Below the pieces are notes generated by a model, which was not told the DNA's origin, searched no databases, and saw only the letters and a list, made by a program, of their open reading frames with translations. Below, in pieces: positions 7,655-14,181 of a stretch of DNA of 26,912 bases. The translations under genes and the position numbers were made by a program. The stretch comes from a virus: positions 1 through 26,912 of IMG/VR virus record IMGVR_UViG_3300026533_000015; one strand, given 5' to 3'. The stretch's first letter is position 1. Each line of letters starts with the position of its first letter.

Positions 7655-7781
7655 TTTTATTATCCCATTTTTGTTTGATGTTCACCCCATCAAAATAATA
7701 TCTTCCTTTAGGTCCTACATTGTATGAATCAACTGAACCATTAGGATTAAAAACTTTAATTACTGCATTTACAAGTTCCAT
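7641..7781 (-). CDS. Small hypothetical protein, 46 aa
   Basis: A short ORF fills the gap between the CoaE-like gene and the 184-residue gene. It begins MELVNAVIKVFNPNGSVDSY, has a good Shine-Dalgarno (AAAGGAAAAAG) before the ATG, and overlaps the start of the next gene by 14 bp. The protein is compact with YNVGPKGRYYFDG in the middle and looks like a small beta-rich fold. No family is recognised. Signals and packing favour a real gene. Confidence 0.65.
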   Translation of the reverse strand: MELVNAVIKVFNPNGSVDSYNVGPKGRYYFDGVNIKQKWDNKNVQS

Positions 7782-7791
7782 TCTTTTTCCT

Positions 7792-8391
7792 TTAGATACC
7801 ATAATCATCCTTTATTGTTTGAGCTAGTGCATTAACTGTATTTTCAATGTCTTCTAACTTTAAGTTGTTTGTCATAACATAATCTACTTTATAATTCATA
7901 AGATTAAAATCATCAGAATTCTGATTTTTAATTCTTTCTTCTATTAAAGGGATAGTTAAATGAGGGTTTCTAGTTTGTATTCTTTTTATTTTGGTTTCTT
8001 TATCTGCTACAACAAGAAGAATCTTGGCTGTTTTATATAAATCCGAAGTTCTTATTGTTCTTTGCTCGAAGAATATAGGAATTTCTATGATTGTTTTATC
8101 TAGAGGGAGTGTTTTAATTTCAGCTTCTATAAGAGGAAGCATAAAATTCTCTAATCTTTTCTTTACTGTTTTATCTCCAAAGAAAAGATTAGAGAGAGTT
8201 TTCTTGAAGTAAGGATATTCTTGTTCGGGTAGATTGAATAATTCCTGGACTTCAAGATGTTTTTCTATCAGTATATTGTTAGATATGTTATCATAAGAGT
8301 AAAAATTGAAGTCTTTGAACTCCTGAGTCTTTTTAAGTAAGCTAATAACAGTCGATTTACCTGAACCTATGTTTCCTGTTATGACTAACAT
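7792..8391 (-). CDS. Dephospho-CoA kinase-like P-loop kinase
   Basis: The product (199 residues) opens with a Walker A loop, ITGNIGSGKST (4-14). It follows the layout of CoaE: a central EIPIFFE segment like the substrate-binding part of the family, a VVADKETKIKRIQTRN lid region, and a C-terminal YVMTNN motif like the conserved ad-vi-N segment. Dephospho-CoA kinase performs the last step of coenzyme A synthesis, phosphorylating the 3'-OH of dephospho-CoA. Length matches the family (~200). A deoxynucleotide kinase of the same fold, such as T4 gp1, is the main alternative. It overlaps the 51-aa gene upstream by 7 bp and so is translationally coupled to it. Confidence 0.7.
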   Translation of the reverse strand: MLVITGNIGSGKSTVISLLKKTQEFKDFNFYSYDNISNNILIEKHLEVQELFNLPEQEYPYFKKTLSNLFFGDKTVKKRLENFMLPLIEAEIKTLPLDKTIIEIPIFFEQRTIRTSDLYKTAKILLVVADKETKIKRIQTRNPHLTIPLIEERIKNQNSDDFNLMNYKVDYVMTNNLKLEDIENTVNALAQTIKDDYGI

Positions 8392-8540
8392 TCTATTTTC
8401 TCAATAGAATCTAAAACGAATTCATAGTTAGGGTTCTGGAGTGAATCCTCTGCTATTCCTACTGCTTTCATCTCTGAAGAGCATTCTAGAGTGACAGTTT
8501 TGGTTTCTTTTGTGGTTTTAAATGTTATTTTGTATTTCAT
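8385..8540 (-). CDS. Small hypothetical protein, 51 aa
   Basis: A short ORF starting MKYKITFKTTKETKTVTLEC lies between the kinase gene and a middle-type promoter. It is charged, with a beta-prone N-terminal half and an acidic helical second half ending in DSIEKIEC. Its stop overlaps the kinase start by 7 bp, and its Shine-Dalgarno (AAAAGG) sits in the middle of an 11-bp dyad that ends at the start codon. No family recognised. Position, promoter and coupling make it very likely real. Confidence 0.7.
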   Translation of the reverse strand: MKYKITFKTTKETKTVTLECSSEMKAVGIAEDSLQNPNYEFVLDSIEKIEC

Positions 8541-8568
8541 TAGTGCAAATCCTTTTAATTTGCACTAA
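8540..8568. promoter_or_regulatory. 29-bp dyad (operator or translational hairpin)
   Basis: Two perfect 11-base arms, TTAGTGCAAAT (8540-8550) and its complement (8558-8568), flank a 7-base centre that holds the Shine-Dalgarno of the gene at 8540. The outer arm touches the -10 box of the promoter at 8568-8573. The predicted transcription start falls inside the dyad, so a DNA operator fits better than an RNA hairpin, but both are possible. Confidence 0.65.
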
Positions 8569-8590
8569 TTATATATTTCTTAGCTTAAAT
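8568..8590 (-). promoter_or_regulatory. Middle-type promoter (ATTTAAG, 10 bp, TATAAT)
   Basis: ATTTAAG (8584-8590), 10 bp, and TATAAT (8568-8573) on the minus strand repeat the arrangement seen at 6851, 12561, 15988 and 18291. It drives the 51-aa gene and the CoaE-like kinase. Confidence 0.7.
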
Positions 8591-8595
8591 CCTGT

Positions 8596-9289
8596 TTAAG
8601 ACCAACCAGATTCTGTATTTCCTGAACCAGCATCTTTAAAGAAATCAGTGTGTTTGGTTGCTTTTCCTACATCCCAACCAGAAAGGTCTCTGTCTTTAAA
8701 TCCTTCTGCATTATAGAACATATAACTCATATTGGTAACCTTTGATGTGTCAAAACTTGATATGTCTTGGTTGAATTTAGTTGTATAGTAAAACATAAAA
8801 GAACAATCTTCAGGTAAAAAAAGGTTATTCAATGCTTTAATATCTGTTATAGGTGATTTATAGAACATTTTACGAACCCTGAACAGATCCTTACTCCACA
8901 TATAAACATTAGAAATACAAGATTCACCTTCCATCAAATCCTACCTTACCTGATATAGTTACTTTGTACTTAGTATCTGGGCTTCAGTATAAGTATGTTC
9001 TATATCATTAGCACCACTTTCTTTAGCACTTCCATCACCCTAATCAAACAATTACTACCAGAATCTAGGAATAACTTTACTTTTTTATCTGCATCAGAGA
9101 GTAAACCAAGGACTAAGTCTGGATTAGTGATATCTTTGTTTAGTTTTTTAAATTTGTCTCTTAAGGAATTCAGTTTCTCTTTGTATCCTTCAGGTAAAGG
9201 ATACAAAGAATCTCTGATGTTAGGAACTTTATATAGACCAGCAAGAACTTAATGATTTTAAAGTTCTTTTTTACTGAACTTAATTTCAT
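8596..9289 (-). pseudogene. Frameshifted BspA/DUF285-repeat protein
   Basis: The ATG at 9289 overlaps the stop of the upstream gene (TAATG), marking the original start. Reading down the strand, recognisable pieces lie in different frames. First comes a helical segment (YPLPEGYKEKLNSLRDKFKK), then a PKD-like GDGSAKESGANDIEHTYTE, then PDTKYKVTISGKVGFDG. Last is a BspA/DUF285 segment, FNQDISSFDTSKVTNMSYMF followed by DLSGWDVGKA. At least three frameshifts separate them. Such repeats usually occur in secreted or fibre-like adhesive proteins, so this was probably a surface or tail-associated protein. The 113-residue end piece (8596-8937) could still be made from an internal start. Sequencing error is a less likely alternative because several shifts would be needed. 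Confidence 0.75.
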
Positions 9290-9621
9290 TATAGAATTCT
9301 CCAATCACCATTACTGTATTTTAATTCAACTAATGTATTATCGATATTGATTTCTAGGTCTTCTTCTAGATTCATTATTTTCTTCCCGTTTCTTAGTACC
9401 ATCAGTGAATTAGTACCGAAAGATTCAGCAACATCAAAAATTGCAACAATATCATTTTCCTCTGGTTCTGCTGGTAAAGTAACATTAAATGAGGCTTCGG
9501 TAGTACTACAATTAACGAAATCCGGTGATTGAATACTGATGTCTGCTGTTGTAAGACTTGTGTATTTGTAGGTACTAAGACCTGTTTGAAAGCTTTTGCT
9601 TATATCTCTTATATAACTCAT
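9289..9621 (-). CDS. Putative virion/tail-fibre-type structural protein, 110 aa
   Basis: The product (110 residues) is beta-rich with no signal peptide: an N-terminal ISKSFQTGLSTYKYTSLT segment, an alternating middle (NVTLPAEPEENDIVAIFDVA), and a typical structural ending LVELKYSNGDWRIL. Endings of this GDWR type are frequent in phage tail fibre and fibrous virion proteins. A TATAAATA late promoter lies 34 bp upstream, which supports late expression. Its stop overlaps the start of the decayed BspA-repeat gene, so the two once formed a late unit. The specific role is unknown. Confidence 0.55.
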   Translation of the reverse strand: MSYIRDISKSFQTGLSTYKYTSLTTADISIQSPDFVNCSTTEASFNVTLPAEPEENDIVAIFDVAESFGTNSLMVLRNGKKIMNLEEDLEINIDNTLVELKYSNGDWRIL

Positions 9622-9654
9622 ATTTTTATTCTCTTTTTTTAAAGTATTTAAAAA

Positions 9655-9662
9655 TATTTATA
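9655..9662 (-). promoter_or_regulatory. Late promoter box TATAAATA
   Basis: A perfect T4-type late promoter box on the minus strand faces the structural gene at 9621. The window also encodes a gp55-like late sigma factor that would recognise it. Confidence 0.65.
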
Positions 9663-9680
9663 AGATTTTTTGAGGGGAGT

Positions 9681-9704
9681 GAATACTTCAAAAATGAAGT
9701 ATTC
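9681..9704 (-). terminator. 9-bp hairpin after the 9710-10096 gene (possible terminator)
   Basis: Arms GAATACTTC (9681-9689) and GAAGTATTC (9696-9704) pair perfectly around a 6-base loop, starting 5 bp past the stop codon. No T-run follows immediately on the minus strand, so it may be an RNA 3'-end stabiliser or processing hairpin rather than an intrinsic terminator. Confidence 0.4.
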
Positions 9705-9709
9705 TTGTT

Positions 9710-10096
9710 TTAGTGAAGTTTTCTTGCTTTAGCCATAGCAATTTTATCTGCTTTTGACATTCCTTTTGTGATTTTACCGTCAGAACCACAAGTAAGTTTT
9801 CCATTTGAGTTACGAACCTTATCTCCGTTTTTCTCCATACATTTTGCTTTAAGTTTTTTTGCTTTTTTAAATGCTGATGTTTTAGCATAAAGTTTCGCAT
9901 CTTTCTTGTCTTCTTTGGACATTTTCTTTTCAGACAGATCTGTTTCTAGTTCAGAATCGATGAACTCAACTATCATATTTGTTACTTCACCAATCTCTGA
10001 TTCGTGAATACCTTCTACCAATGCAACTAAATCCGATTTAGTCCATTCCTCGTTGATTCCTTCAGTAGCATTTGCCATTTCTTTAAATGTTCTCAT
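9710..10096 (-). CDS. Lysine-rich protein with capsid-targeting-like N-terminus, 128 aa
   Basis: No family recognised. The 128-residue product begins MRTFKEM and reaches GINEEW at 13-18, an I-x-E site like those cut by the T4 prohead protease gp21. T4 internal head proteins begin with a similar peptide (MKTYQEFIAE). The second half is strongly basic (KKAKKLKAKCMEKNGDKVR), as expected for a protein packed with DNA, and carries two cysteines. An internal head protein ejected with the genome is therefore a reasonable inference, not shown. It has its own Shine-Dalgarno after the Sir2 stop and ends just before a hairpin. Confidence 0.6.
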   Translation of the reverse strand: MRTFKEMANATEGINEEWTKSDLVALVEGIHESEIGEVTNMIVEFIDSELETDLSEKKMSKEDKKDAKLYAKTSAFKKAKKLKAKCMEKNGDKVRNSNGKLTCGSDGKITKGMSKADKIAMAKARKLH

Positions 10097-10098
10097 TA

Positions 10099-10872
10099 TT
10101 AACTCCTTTTTATATTATTTATTTTATTTTGTATTTTTGTTATTGCTGAAGATATATCTTCATAATAGATGTCACTGAAGAATTCTTCATTTATGTGATT
10201 TTGTTTTTCTAGATTACAAAGGATGGTATTTGTAACCAAACCGTGTTTTCTTTGAACTAAATCATTTATAGGGAGAACTTCACCTGATGTTCCTATGATA
10301 AGAACTACTGTATCAGGATTAAGATTGTATTCGAACGCCCTAAAAAGATAAGAGTACATCTGAGCAGGGCCTCCATAAAAAACCACTGCTGGTCTTACTG
10401 CTTTTTCTTTGTTGCACTTAGGACAACTATCTTCAGGGTTGAACTCTTCATATCCTATATCCCATTTGTGGTAGCACTCTGAACATTCCATCTTAGTTAA
10501 TTCTCCGTGAAGATGAAGAACTTCAGTATCTATTCTCTCGAAGAAATCAGTGACATTTTGTGTTATATTAAAGACGTTTTCCTTTCCGCATTTACTTATA
10601 ATCTCTTTTATTGCAAGATGAACTTCATTAGGTTCTTTCGTTTTTAGTTCAGTTCTTCTTTCGTTGTAGAATTTATGCACTTTTAAGTAATTATCTTTCC
10701 AGGTTTTTTCACTGCATATTTCATCTATAGAATGTCCGTTCCAAAGTCCTTTTTCTCCTCTGAATGTCTGAATTCCTGAAGGAGCATCCAATCCTGCTCC
10801 TGATAAAATAATTATCTTTTTTGAAGGATTAAGTTTTCCGTCAGGACCCATTTCTGCTCTAGGAATAAACAT
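10099..10872 (-). CDS. Sir2-family NAD-dependent protein (sirtuin)
   Basis: The 257-residue protein has the full sirtuin layout. The NAD-binding loop is GAGLDAPSGIQTFRG (25-39), followed by TQNV (104-107). The catalytic His lies in LHGE (His122). A four-cysteine zinc ribbon is at 130, 133, 150 and 153. RPAVVFYGG (160-168) and GTS (194-196) follow. Sirtuins use NAD+ to remove acyl groups and release nicotinamide. The usual Asp two residues after the conserved Asn (TQN-x-D) is Thr here, with an Asp one residue later; that Asp normally contacts nicotinamide, so activity may be altered. The gene overlaps its upstream neighbour by one base and is the last of a four-gene operon with NAD kinase. Released nicotinamide is the substrate of Nampt encoded at 16038-17465. 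Confidence 0.92.
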   Translation of the reverse strand: MFIPRAEMGPDGKLNPSKKIIILSGAGLDAPSGIQTFRGEKGLWNGHSIDEICSEKTWKDNYLKVHKFYNERRTELKTKEPNEVHLAIKEIISKCGKENVFNITQNVTDFFERIDTEVLHLHGELTKMECSECYHKWDIGYEEFNPEDSCPKCNKEKAVRPAVVFYGGPAQMYSYLFRAFEYNLNPDTVVLIIGTSGEVLPINDLVQRKHGLVTNTILCNLEKQNHINEEFFSDIYYEDISSAITKIQNKINNIKRS

Positions 10873-11414
10873 TAACTTAGTACCTTAAGAAGAAGCTTCA
10901 TAAAACCTGAATCAGGAATACAAGATTGAACTTCTATTTCATCAAGCAAATCAACTAAGAATTCAACATCGTTAATTATTGAACAACTGAAATCATATTT
11001 TTGTGAACTATACATTTCACAGAAGAATTTAAGTGATTCTTCATCTTGAACTTCCACTTGTAATTGCTGTTCAACGGCTTCAGTAAAATAACTAAATGCT
11101 TGATTATAAAGATGGTTTTCTTCGTGTGAATTATCTACTTTAATTGCTGTTTCTTTAACATAACCCTGAACTTCTGAATCTATAATTATTTCTCTTAATG
11201 AAATTTTACCTTGAGGTTTCACTTCATTATTTTGTTTGAAGTTCTCAAAACCTGCCCTTGAATTTCCTAAGGTTTTATTTAATTTTTTATTTTTAGTTAA
11301 GTTCCCTTTTTCATTAAGGTTAAAATATTCATATTCATAACTGTATGCTGTGGATTTTCTTAGTTCTTTAAGATTACCCAAACATCCTAAGAGTTTTGTT
11401 TCTGCTGAATCCAT
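10872..11414 (-). CDS. Hypothetical protein between NAD kinase and Sir2, 180 aa
   Basis: No family recognised. The product is polar, with Asn/Lys-rich low-complexity in residues 25-75 and an acidic helical C-terminal half (YFTEAVEQQLQVEVQDEESL; FLVDLLDEIEVQ). No membrane segment. It overlaps both neighbours by single bases, so NAD kinase, this protein and Sir2 are translated in a coupled series; a role in the same NAD-linked process is possible but unproven. Confidence 0.7.
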   Translation of the reverse strand: MDSAETKLLGCLGNLKELRKSTAYSYEYEYFNLNEKGNLTKNKKLNKTLGNSRAGFENFKQNNEVKPQGKISLREIIIDSEVQGYVKETAIKVDNSHEENHLYNQAFSYFTEAVEQQLQVEVQDEESLKFFCEMYSSQKYDFSCSIINDVEFLVDLLDEIEVQSCIPDSGFMKLLLKVLS

Positions 11415-12073
11415 TAAATAATCCTTTTTTGTTTGAAAGTTTTGTAGTCGTTGAAGATAATATCTATTTTATCTCCTTTTTCTATAACCAATGATTTAAC
11501 ATTGTTCACTATTGTATTTTTCCCATCTAAGAAAACTTTAATTTCTCCTCTTGATTCAAGGTTTATTTTTATTTTTCCGTAGGAGAGAACATAGTTGATT
11601 TTTCTACTTGTTTTATCTCCTGTTATAGACCAAGATTTAGAACTCAAAGGTAAAATAACACCTGAATTATTTTTGTTAATTCCTGTTGAACCTTGTGGGG
11701 TACTGAATATAAGACCTGAACCTTTGAAGTTCCCAAGTATATTATCTTTATCTTCTGTTTTAAAGTCTATCCACCCGTTTTCTTCTGAGATAAAAATATC
11801 ATTAAATGCTTGATACTCTTTGGTTCCTGTGTCTGTTGTTATGGTTGCTTTTATCAATCTGAATGTTTTTGTTTTTGCATTAGGGCTGATAGTTGCACTT
11901 TCATTCATAAGAAAATTAACAGTTCCACCAGCAACACCAAAGAATGGGAGTTCATGATGTCTGAATTTATTAATTGCTTTAAGCAGAGTTCCATCACCAC
12001 CTTGAACTTGAACTAAGTCGTGATAAACCTTAGCTAATTTATTTTTATCATATTCATCAATAAAATAATTCAT
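11414..12073 (-). CDS. NAD kinase (short phage form)
   Basis: The product (219 residues) carries the NAD kinase signatures in order. GGDGTLL (25-31) is the diphosphate-binding motif, and GVAGGTVNFLMN (46-57) matches the G-x-x-G-x-x-x-F-L motif. FNDIFI (90-95) matches the conserved Asn-Glu/Asp site. GSGLIFSTPQGSTG (118-131) corresponds to the GDGLIVSTPTGSTAY motif. NAD kinase phosphorylates NAD+ to NADP+. GGDGT lies at residue 25 rather than ~70, so the N-terminal ~45 residues of cellular enzymes are missing; no in-frame extension fits because the upstream gene overlaps by 4 bp (ATGA). It sits in one operon with Sir2 and near NMN adenylyltransferase. Activity is not certain with the short N-terminus. 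Confidence 0.88.
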   Translation of the reverse strand: MNYFIDEYDKNKLAKVYHDLVQVQGGDGTLLKAINKFRHHELPFFGVAGGTVNFLMNESATISPNAKTKTFRLIKATITTDTGTKEYQAFNDIFISEENGWIDFKTEDKDNILGNFKGSGLIFSTPQGSTGINKNNSGVILPLSSKSWSITGDKTSRKINYVLSYGKIKINLESRGEIKVFLDGKNTIVNNVKSLVIEKGDKIDIIFNDYKTFKQKRII

Positions 12074-12528
12074 ATTTCTTTCCTTTTGTTTTGTTTGAAT
12101 AACTCTTTATGCACCATTTCTATGGTTATATCCTCTTCCTTAAAAGGAACTCCTTCTGTTGTTTCTTTTAAAATCATATGTTTGTGGTCGTAGACATCTC
12201 TGAACTTAGAGAACTTGAAAAGTTTAGTCCTAACACTTCCTTTGGTTAGGACTAAATTTACTTCTACATAACCATCTAATCTACTAATTACACCCATTTT
12301 TTTTAAATTTTTAGTTTCTATTATAGTTCTTTCTACTTGAAAGAACTTAAAAGGGTATTGAGTTGATTCTCTTAAATATTCTCTGATAAGATGACCTGCA
12401 CTAGAAACAGTAACATACTTAAAATCATGCACTTTAAATAAGTATTCTGCATCTCTCTCTATTATATGTACGTCATAATCAATTTGAACTATGTGATTTT
12501 CATTTATGTATATATTATCTAAGAACAT
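12070..12528 (-). CDS. Hypothetical protein, 152 aa
   Basis: No family recognised. The 152-residue product is beta-rich at first (IVQIDYDVHIIERDAEYLFK), central segments carry basic residues, and the C-terminal part is helical and charged (ITIEMVHKELFKQNKRKEI). It is the first gene behind the middle-type promoter at 12561-12583 and overlaps the NAD kinase start by 4 bp (ATGA), so it leads the NAD kinase/Sir2 operon. Confidence 0.7.
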   Translation of the reverse strand: MFLDNIYINENHIVQIDYDVHIIERDAEYLFKVHDFKYVTVSSAGHLIREYLRESTQYPFKFFQVERTIIETKNLKKMGVISRLDGYVEVNLVLTKGSVRTKLFKFSKFRDVYDHKHMILKETTEGVPFKEEDITIEMVHKELFKQNKRKEI

Positions 12529-12560
12529 TTTATAATTCCTTTCTTGTTTAAATTTAAGTA

Positions 12561-12583
12561 ATTATACAACATCAACCTTAAAC
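12561..12583 (-). promoter_or_regulatory. Middle-type promoter (GTTTAAG, 10 bp, TATAAT)
   Basis: GTTTAAG (12577-12583), 10 bp and TATAAT (12561-12566) on the minus strand. It overlaps the stop region of the gene upstream and drives the operon of 12070-12528, NAD kinase, the 180-aa protein and Sir2. Confidence 0.65.
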
Positions 12584-12979
12584 CAAAACAATATCACCCA
12601 AAGGAACTTTTATTTCTTTTGGTTCAAGAACATTAACATATACAGTATCTTTAGAGTAATCATCTATCGTACCCTTGATGTCTTTTCTTCCTTGACGGAC
12701 TAAGCACTTTAACTCTTTATCTTGTCTGAGGGCTGTTTTGATAGTTGCTAGTTTATCATCATTTTTATCTAAGAGGACAACATCATCAATATGAACTTTC
12801 ATCTCTTTAGTTTCTTGTATTTCTACATAGACTGTATCTTTAGAGTAATCAGTTATTACACCCTTGATGTCTTTTCTTCCTTGACGGACTAAGCACTTCA
12901 ACTCTTTATCTTGTCTGAGGGCTCCTCTTATTGTATCTACAATACTATCTTCGTTTAAGTATTCTTTGAATGTTTTCAT
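12578..12979 (-). CDS. Tandem-repeat protein with capsid-targeting-like N-terminus, 133 aa
   Basis: The product begins MKTFKEYLNE, close to the T4 capsid-targeting peptide MKTYQEFIAE, and L-N-E fits the prohead protease consensus. The rest is two nearly identical 63-residue units. Each contains ALRQDKELKCLVRQGRKDIKG, DYSKDTVYV and a beta-rich end (KEMKVHIDDVVLL; KEIKVPLGDIVLV), suggesting two small SH3-like or Sm-like barrels. No named family is recognised. It may be an internal head protein delivered with DNA. It is the last gene of the operon containing NMN adenylyltransferase, and the middle-type promoter for the next operon overlaps its stop. Confidence 0.65.
   Translation of the reverse strand: MKTFKEYLNEDSIVDTIRGALRQDKELKCLVRQGRKDIKGVITDYSKDTVYVEIQETKEMKVHIDDVVLLDKNDDKLATIKTALRQDKELKCLVRQGRKDIKGTIDDYSKDTVYVNVLEPKEIKVPLGDIVLV
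12642..12923. repeat. 93-bp tandem duplication inside the 12578-12979 gene
   Basis: Segments 12642-12734 and 12831-12923 are near-identical at a 189-bp (63-codon) offset. The central ~60 bp, ending in the string that encodes the ALRQDKELK region, are almost unchanged. The spacing is a whole number of codons, so frame is kept and the protein is duplicated in-frame. High DNA identity points to a recent duplication. Confidence 0.9.
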
Positions 12980-12993
12980 TTATCTTCTCCGTT

Positions 12994-13254
12994 TTATTTG
13001 TATTTAATAATTTCATAAGTTCCATTGAACTTGTATTCTTTATTGTTTTTTATAAATTGAACTGAATTGTTTGTTTCAGTGTACTTATCAACATAGTACA
13101 TTCTAAAATCAGGAGCTGTTATGCTGTACTTCTTTGATTCTTTAACTGGAATCCAGATAATTAAAAGCATAACCAAAACCCAGATAACCATAAAAAAGAA
13201 AAAAGGGTCTTTAACTATGTCTTTAAGAGTTTCTTTAAATTTCATTTCCACCAT
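12994..13254 (-). CDS. Small inner-membrane protein, 86 aa
   Basis: One hydrophobic segment (residues ~17-36, FFFFMVIWVLVMLLIIWIPV) follows a short charged N-terminus (MVEMKFKETLKDIVKDP). The remaining ~50 residues are polar and beta-prone (YSITAPDFRMYYVDKYTETN). This fits a single-pass membrane protein with a small periplasmic domain, in type II-like orientation by the positive-inside rule. It overlaps the NMN adenylyltransferase stop by 13 bp. The role is unknown; lysis control or superinfection exclusion are only guesses. Confidence 0.65.
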   Translation of the reverse strand: MVEMKFKETLKDIVKDPFFFFMVIWVLVMLLIIWIPVKESKKYSITAPDFRMYYVDKYTETNNSVQFIKNNKEYKFNGTYEIIKYK

Positions 13255-13949
13255 CCTTTTAGGTTCTTAAGATGAATATACACTCTAGCATCAAGGTTTC
13301 TTTTTGCTGTTTCTTCATTGTTTCTTATATCAGAAGCGTGTATAACTTCTCCTTTTGAACATTGAACTTCTTGAACTTCTTGAATCCTAAAACCTTCATC
13401 TTTGAATATTTTAGTATAGGATTCGTTAGTGTACTGCTGTCCATTGAACACAAAATCTCTTTTATCTTGCTCTTTGGTGTGTTCAAATAAAGTTATTTGT
13501 TCTTTGGGAATATTAACTACATCAATTAAATTCCTGTACCACTCTGTCCAATCATCCTTATCTTCTATTCCTAGAACTTTTACAGTGGGGTATAAAAACT
13601 TGATTATTCTTTTTCTTTCCTCGAATGAAAGGGGATGTCTTTCATCAGATTTATCTGTACCACCTAAAAGAACTACTGGTTTCTTTCCTGAACGGATTAT
13701 TTCCTGAAGGATTGAATTATGACCTTTGTGGAATGGCATACATCTTCCTATAAACAAACCATATTCTATTTTAGAATCTAAGTACTTCTGAAGTTCTCGC
13801 TCGAAAGTAAGATATGCTTCATATTTGTCGAACTTAAAATTATCTCTTTTCATTGCTGTTTCTATGCTGATATAGCAATCCAACCATTTAAGGTTTTTAC
13901 CGAATTCTAAATAGAACTTTTCTATTCCTTGCATTATGTATTTTTGCAT
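13242..13949 (-). CDS. Nicotinamide-nucleotide adenylyltransferase (NMNAT, NadM/NadR-like)
   Basis: The 235-residue protein contains a nucleotidyltransferase core. GLFIGRCMPFHKGH (64-77) holds the H-x-G-H-type ATP site, ERHPLSFEERKRII (103-116) matches the family segment after the second strand, and IHASDIR (203-209) matches the C-terminal iSaTeIR motif. The enzyme joins NMN and ATP to give NAD+ and pyrophosphate, completing the step that follows Nampt. Residues 1-60 form an extra N-terminal helical region of unknown role. It lies in the middle operon from the promoter at 15988, next to the Nampt operon. Nicotinate-mononucleotide specificity cannot be excluded, but Nampt nearby argues for NMN. 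Confidence 0.88.
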   Translation of the reverse strand: MQKYIMQGIEKFYLEFGKNLKWLDCYISIETAMKRDNFKFDKYEAYLTFERELQKYLDSKIEYGLFIGRCMPFHKGHNSILQEIIRSGKKPVVLLGGTDKSDERHPLSFEERKRIIKFLYPTVKVLGIEDKDDWTEWYRNLIDVVNIPKEQITLFEHTKEQDKRDFVFNGQQYTNESYTKIFKDEGFRIQEVQEVQCSKGEVIHASDIRNNEETAKRNLDARVYIHLKNLKGWWK

Positions 13950-13959
13950 TTTTATCCTT

Positions 13960-14181
13960 TTAAATTGCTAGTTCAGGTCTATTTTTATAGATTTCATTTA
14001 AGACAATTACTCTAGATGGGATTTTGCCTGTTTTTTTATACCCGTATTCGTTTTGGTATTTAATCAAACCCTTCTCTTCATTTACTTCAGTTACAGTACC
14101 AAAATTACCTATTCCTTTTGCTGAATTCATATAGTAGATTTGGTCTCCAACCTGAATTTCTTGCTCTAGTGAATCAAACAT
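13960..14181 (-). CDS. Small SH3-like barrel protein, 73 aa
   Basis: The product is a short beta-rich chain: VGDQIYYMNSAKGIGNFGTV, then TEVNEEKGLIKYQNEYGYKK and IPSRVIVL. The GD-x-I-x-Y opening with a G-x-V turn is typical of KOW/Tudor-like or SH3-like barrels. No named family. It starts 8 bp inside the end of the preceding gene, whose product has a similar barrel pattern, so they may be distant relatives. Confidence 0.6.
   Translation of the reverse strand: MFDSLEQEIQVGDQIYYMNSAKGIGNFGTVTEVNEEKGLIKYQNEYGYKKTGKIPSRVIVLNEIYKNRPELAI

Noticed and set aside
9688-9900. Minus-strand ORF of 70 codons
   Set aside because: Overlaps the 128-aa gene in another frame, and its repetitive K/Q content follows from A-rich DNA; the 128-aa frame has the Shine-Dalgarno and better composition.
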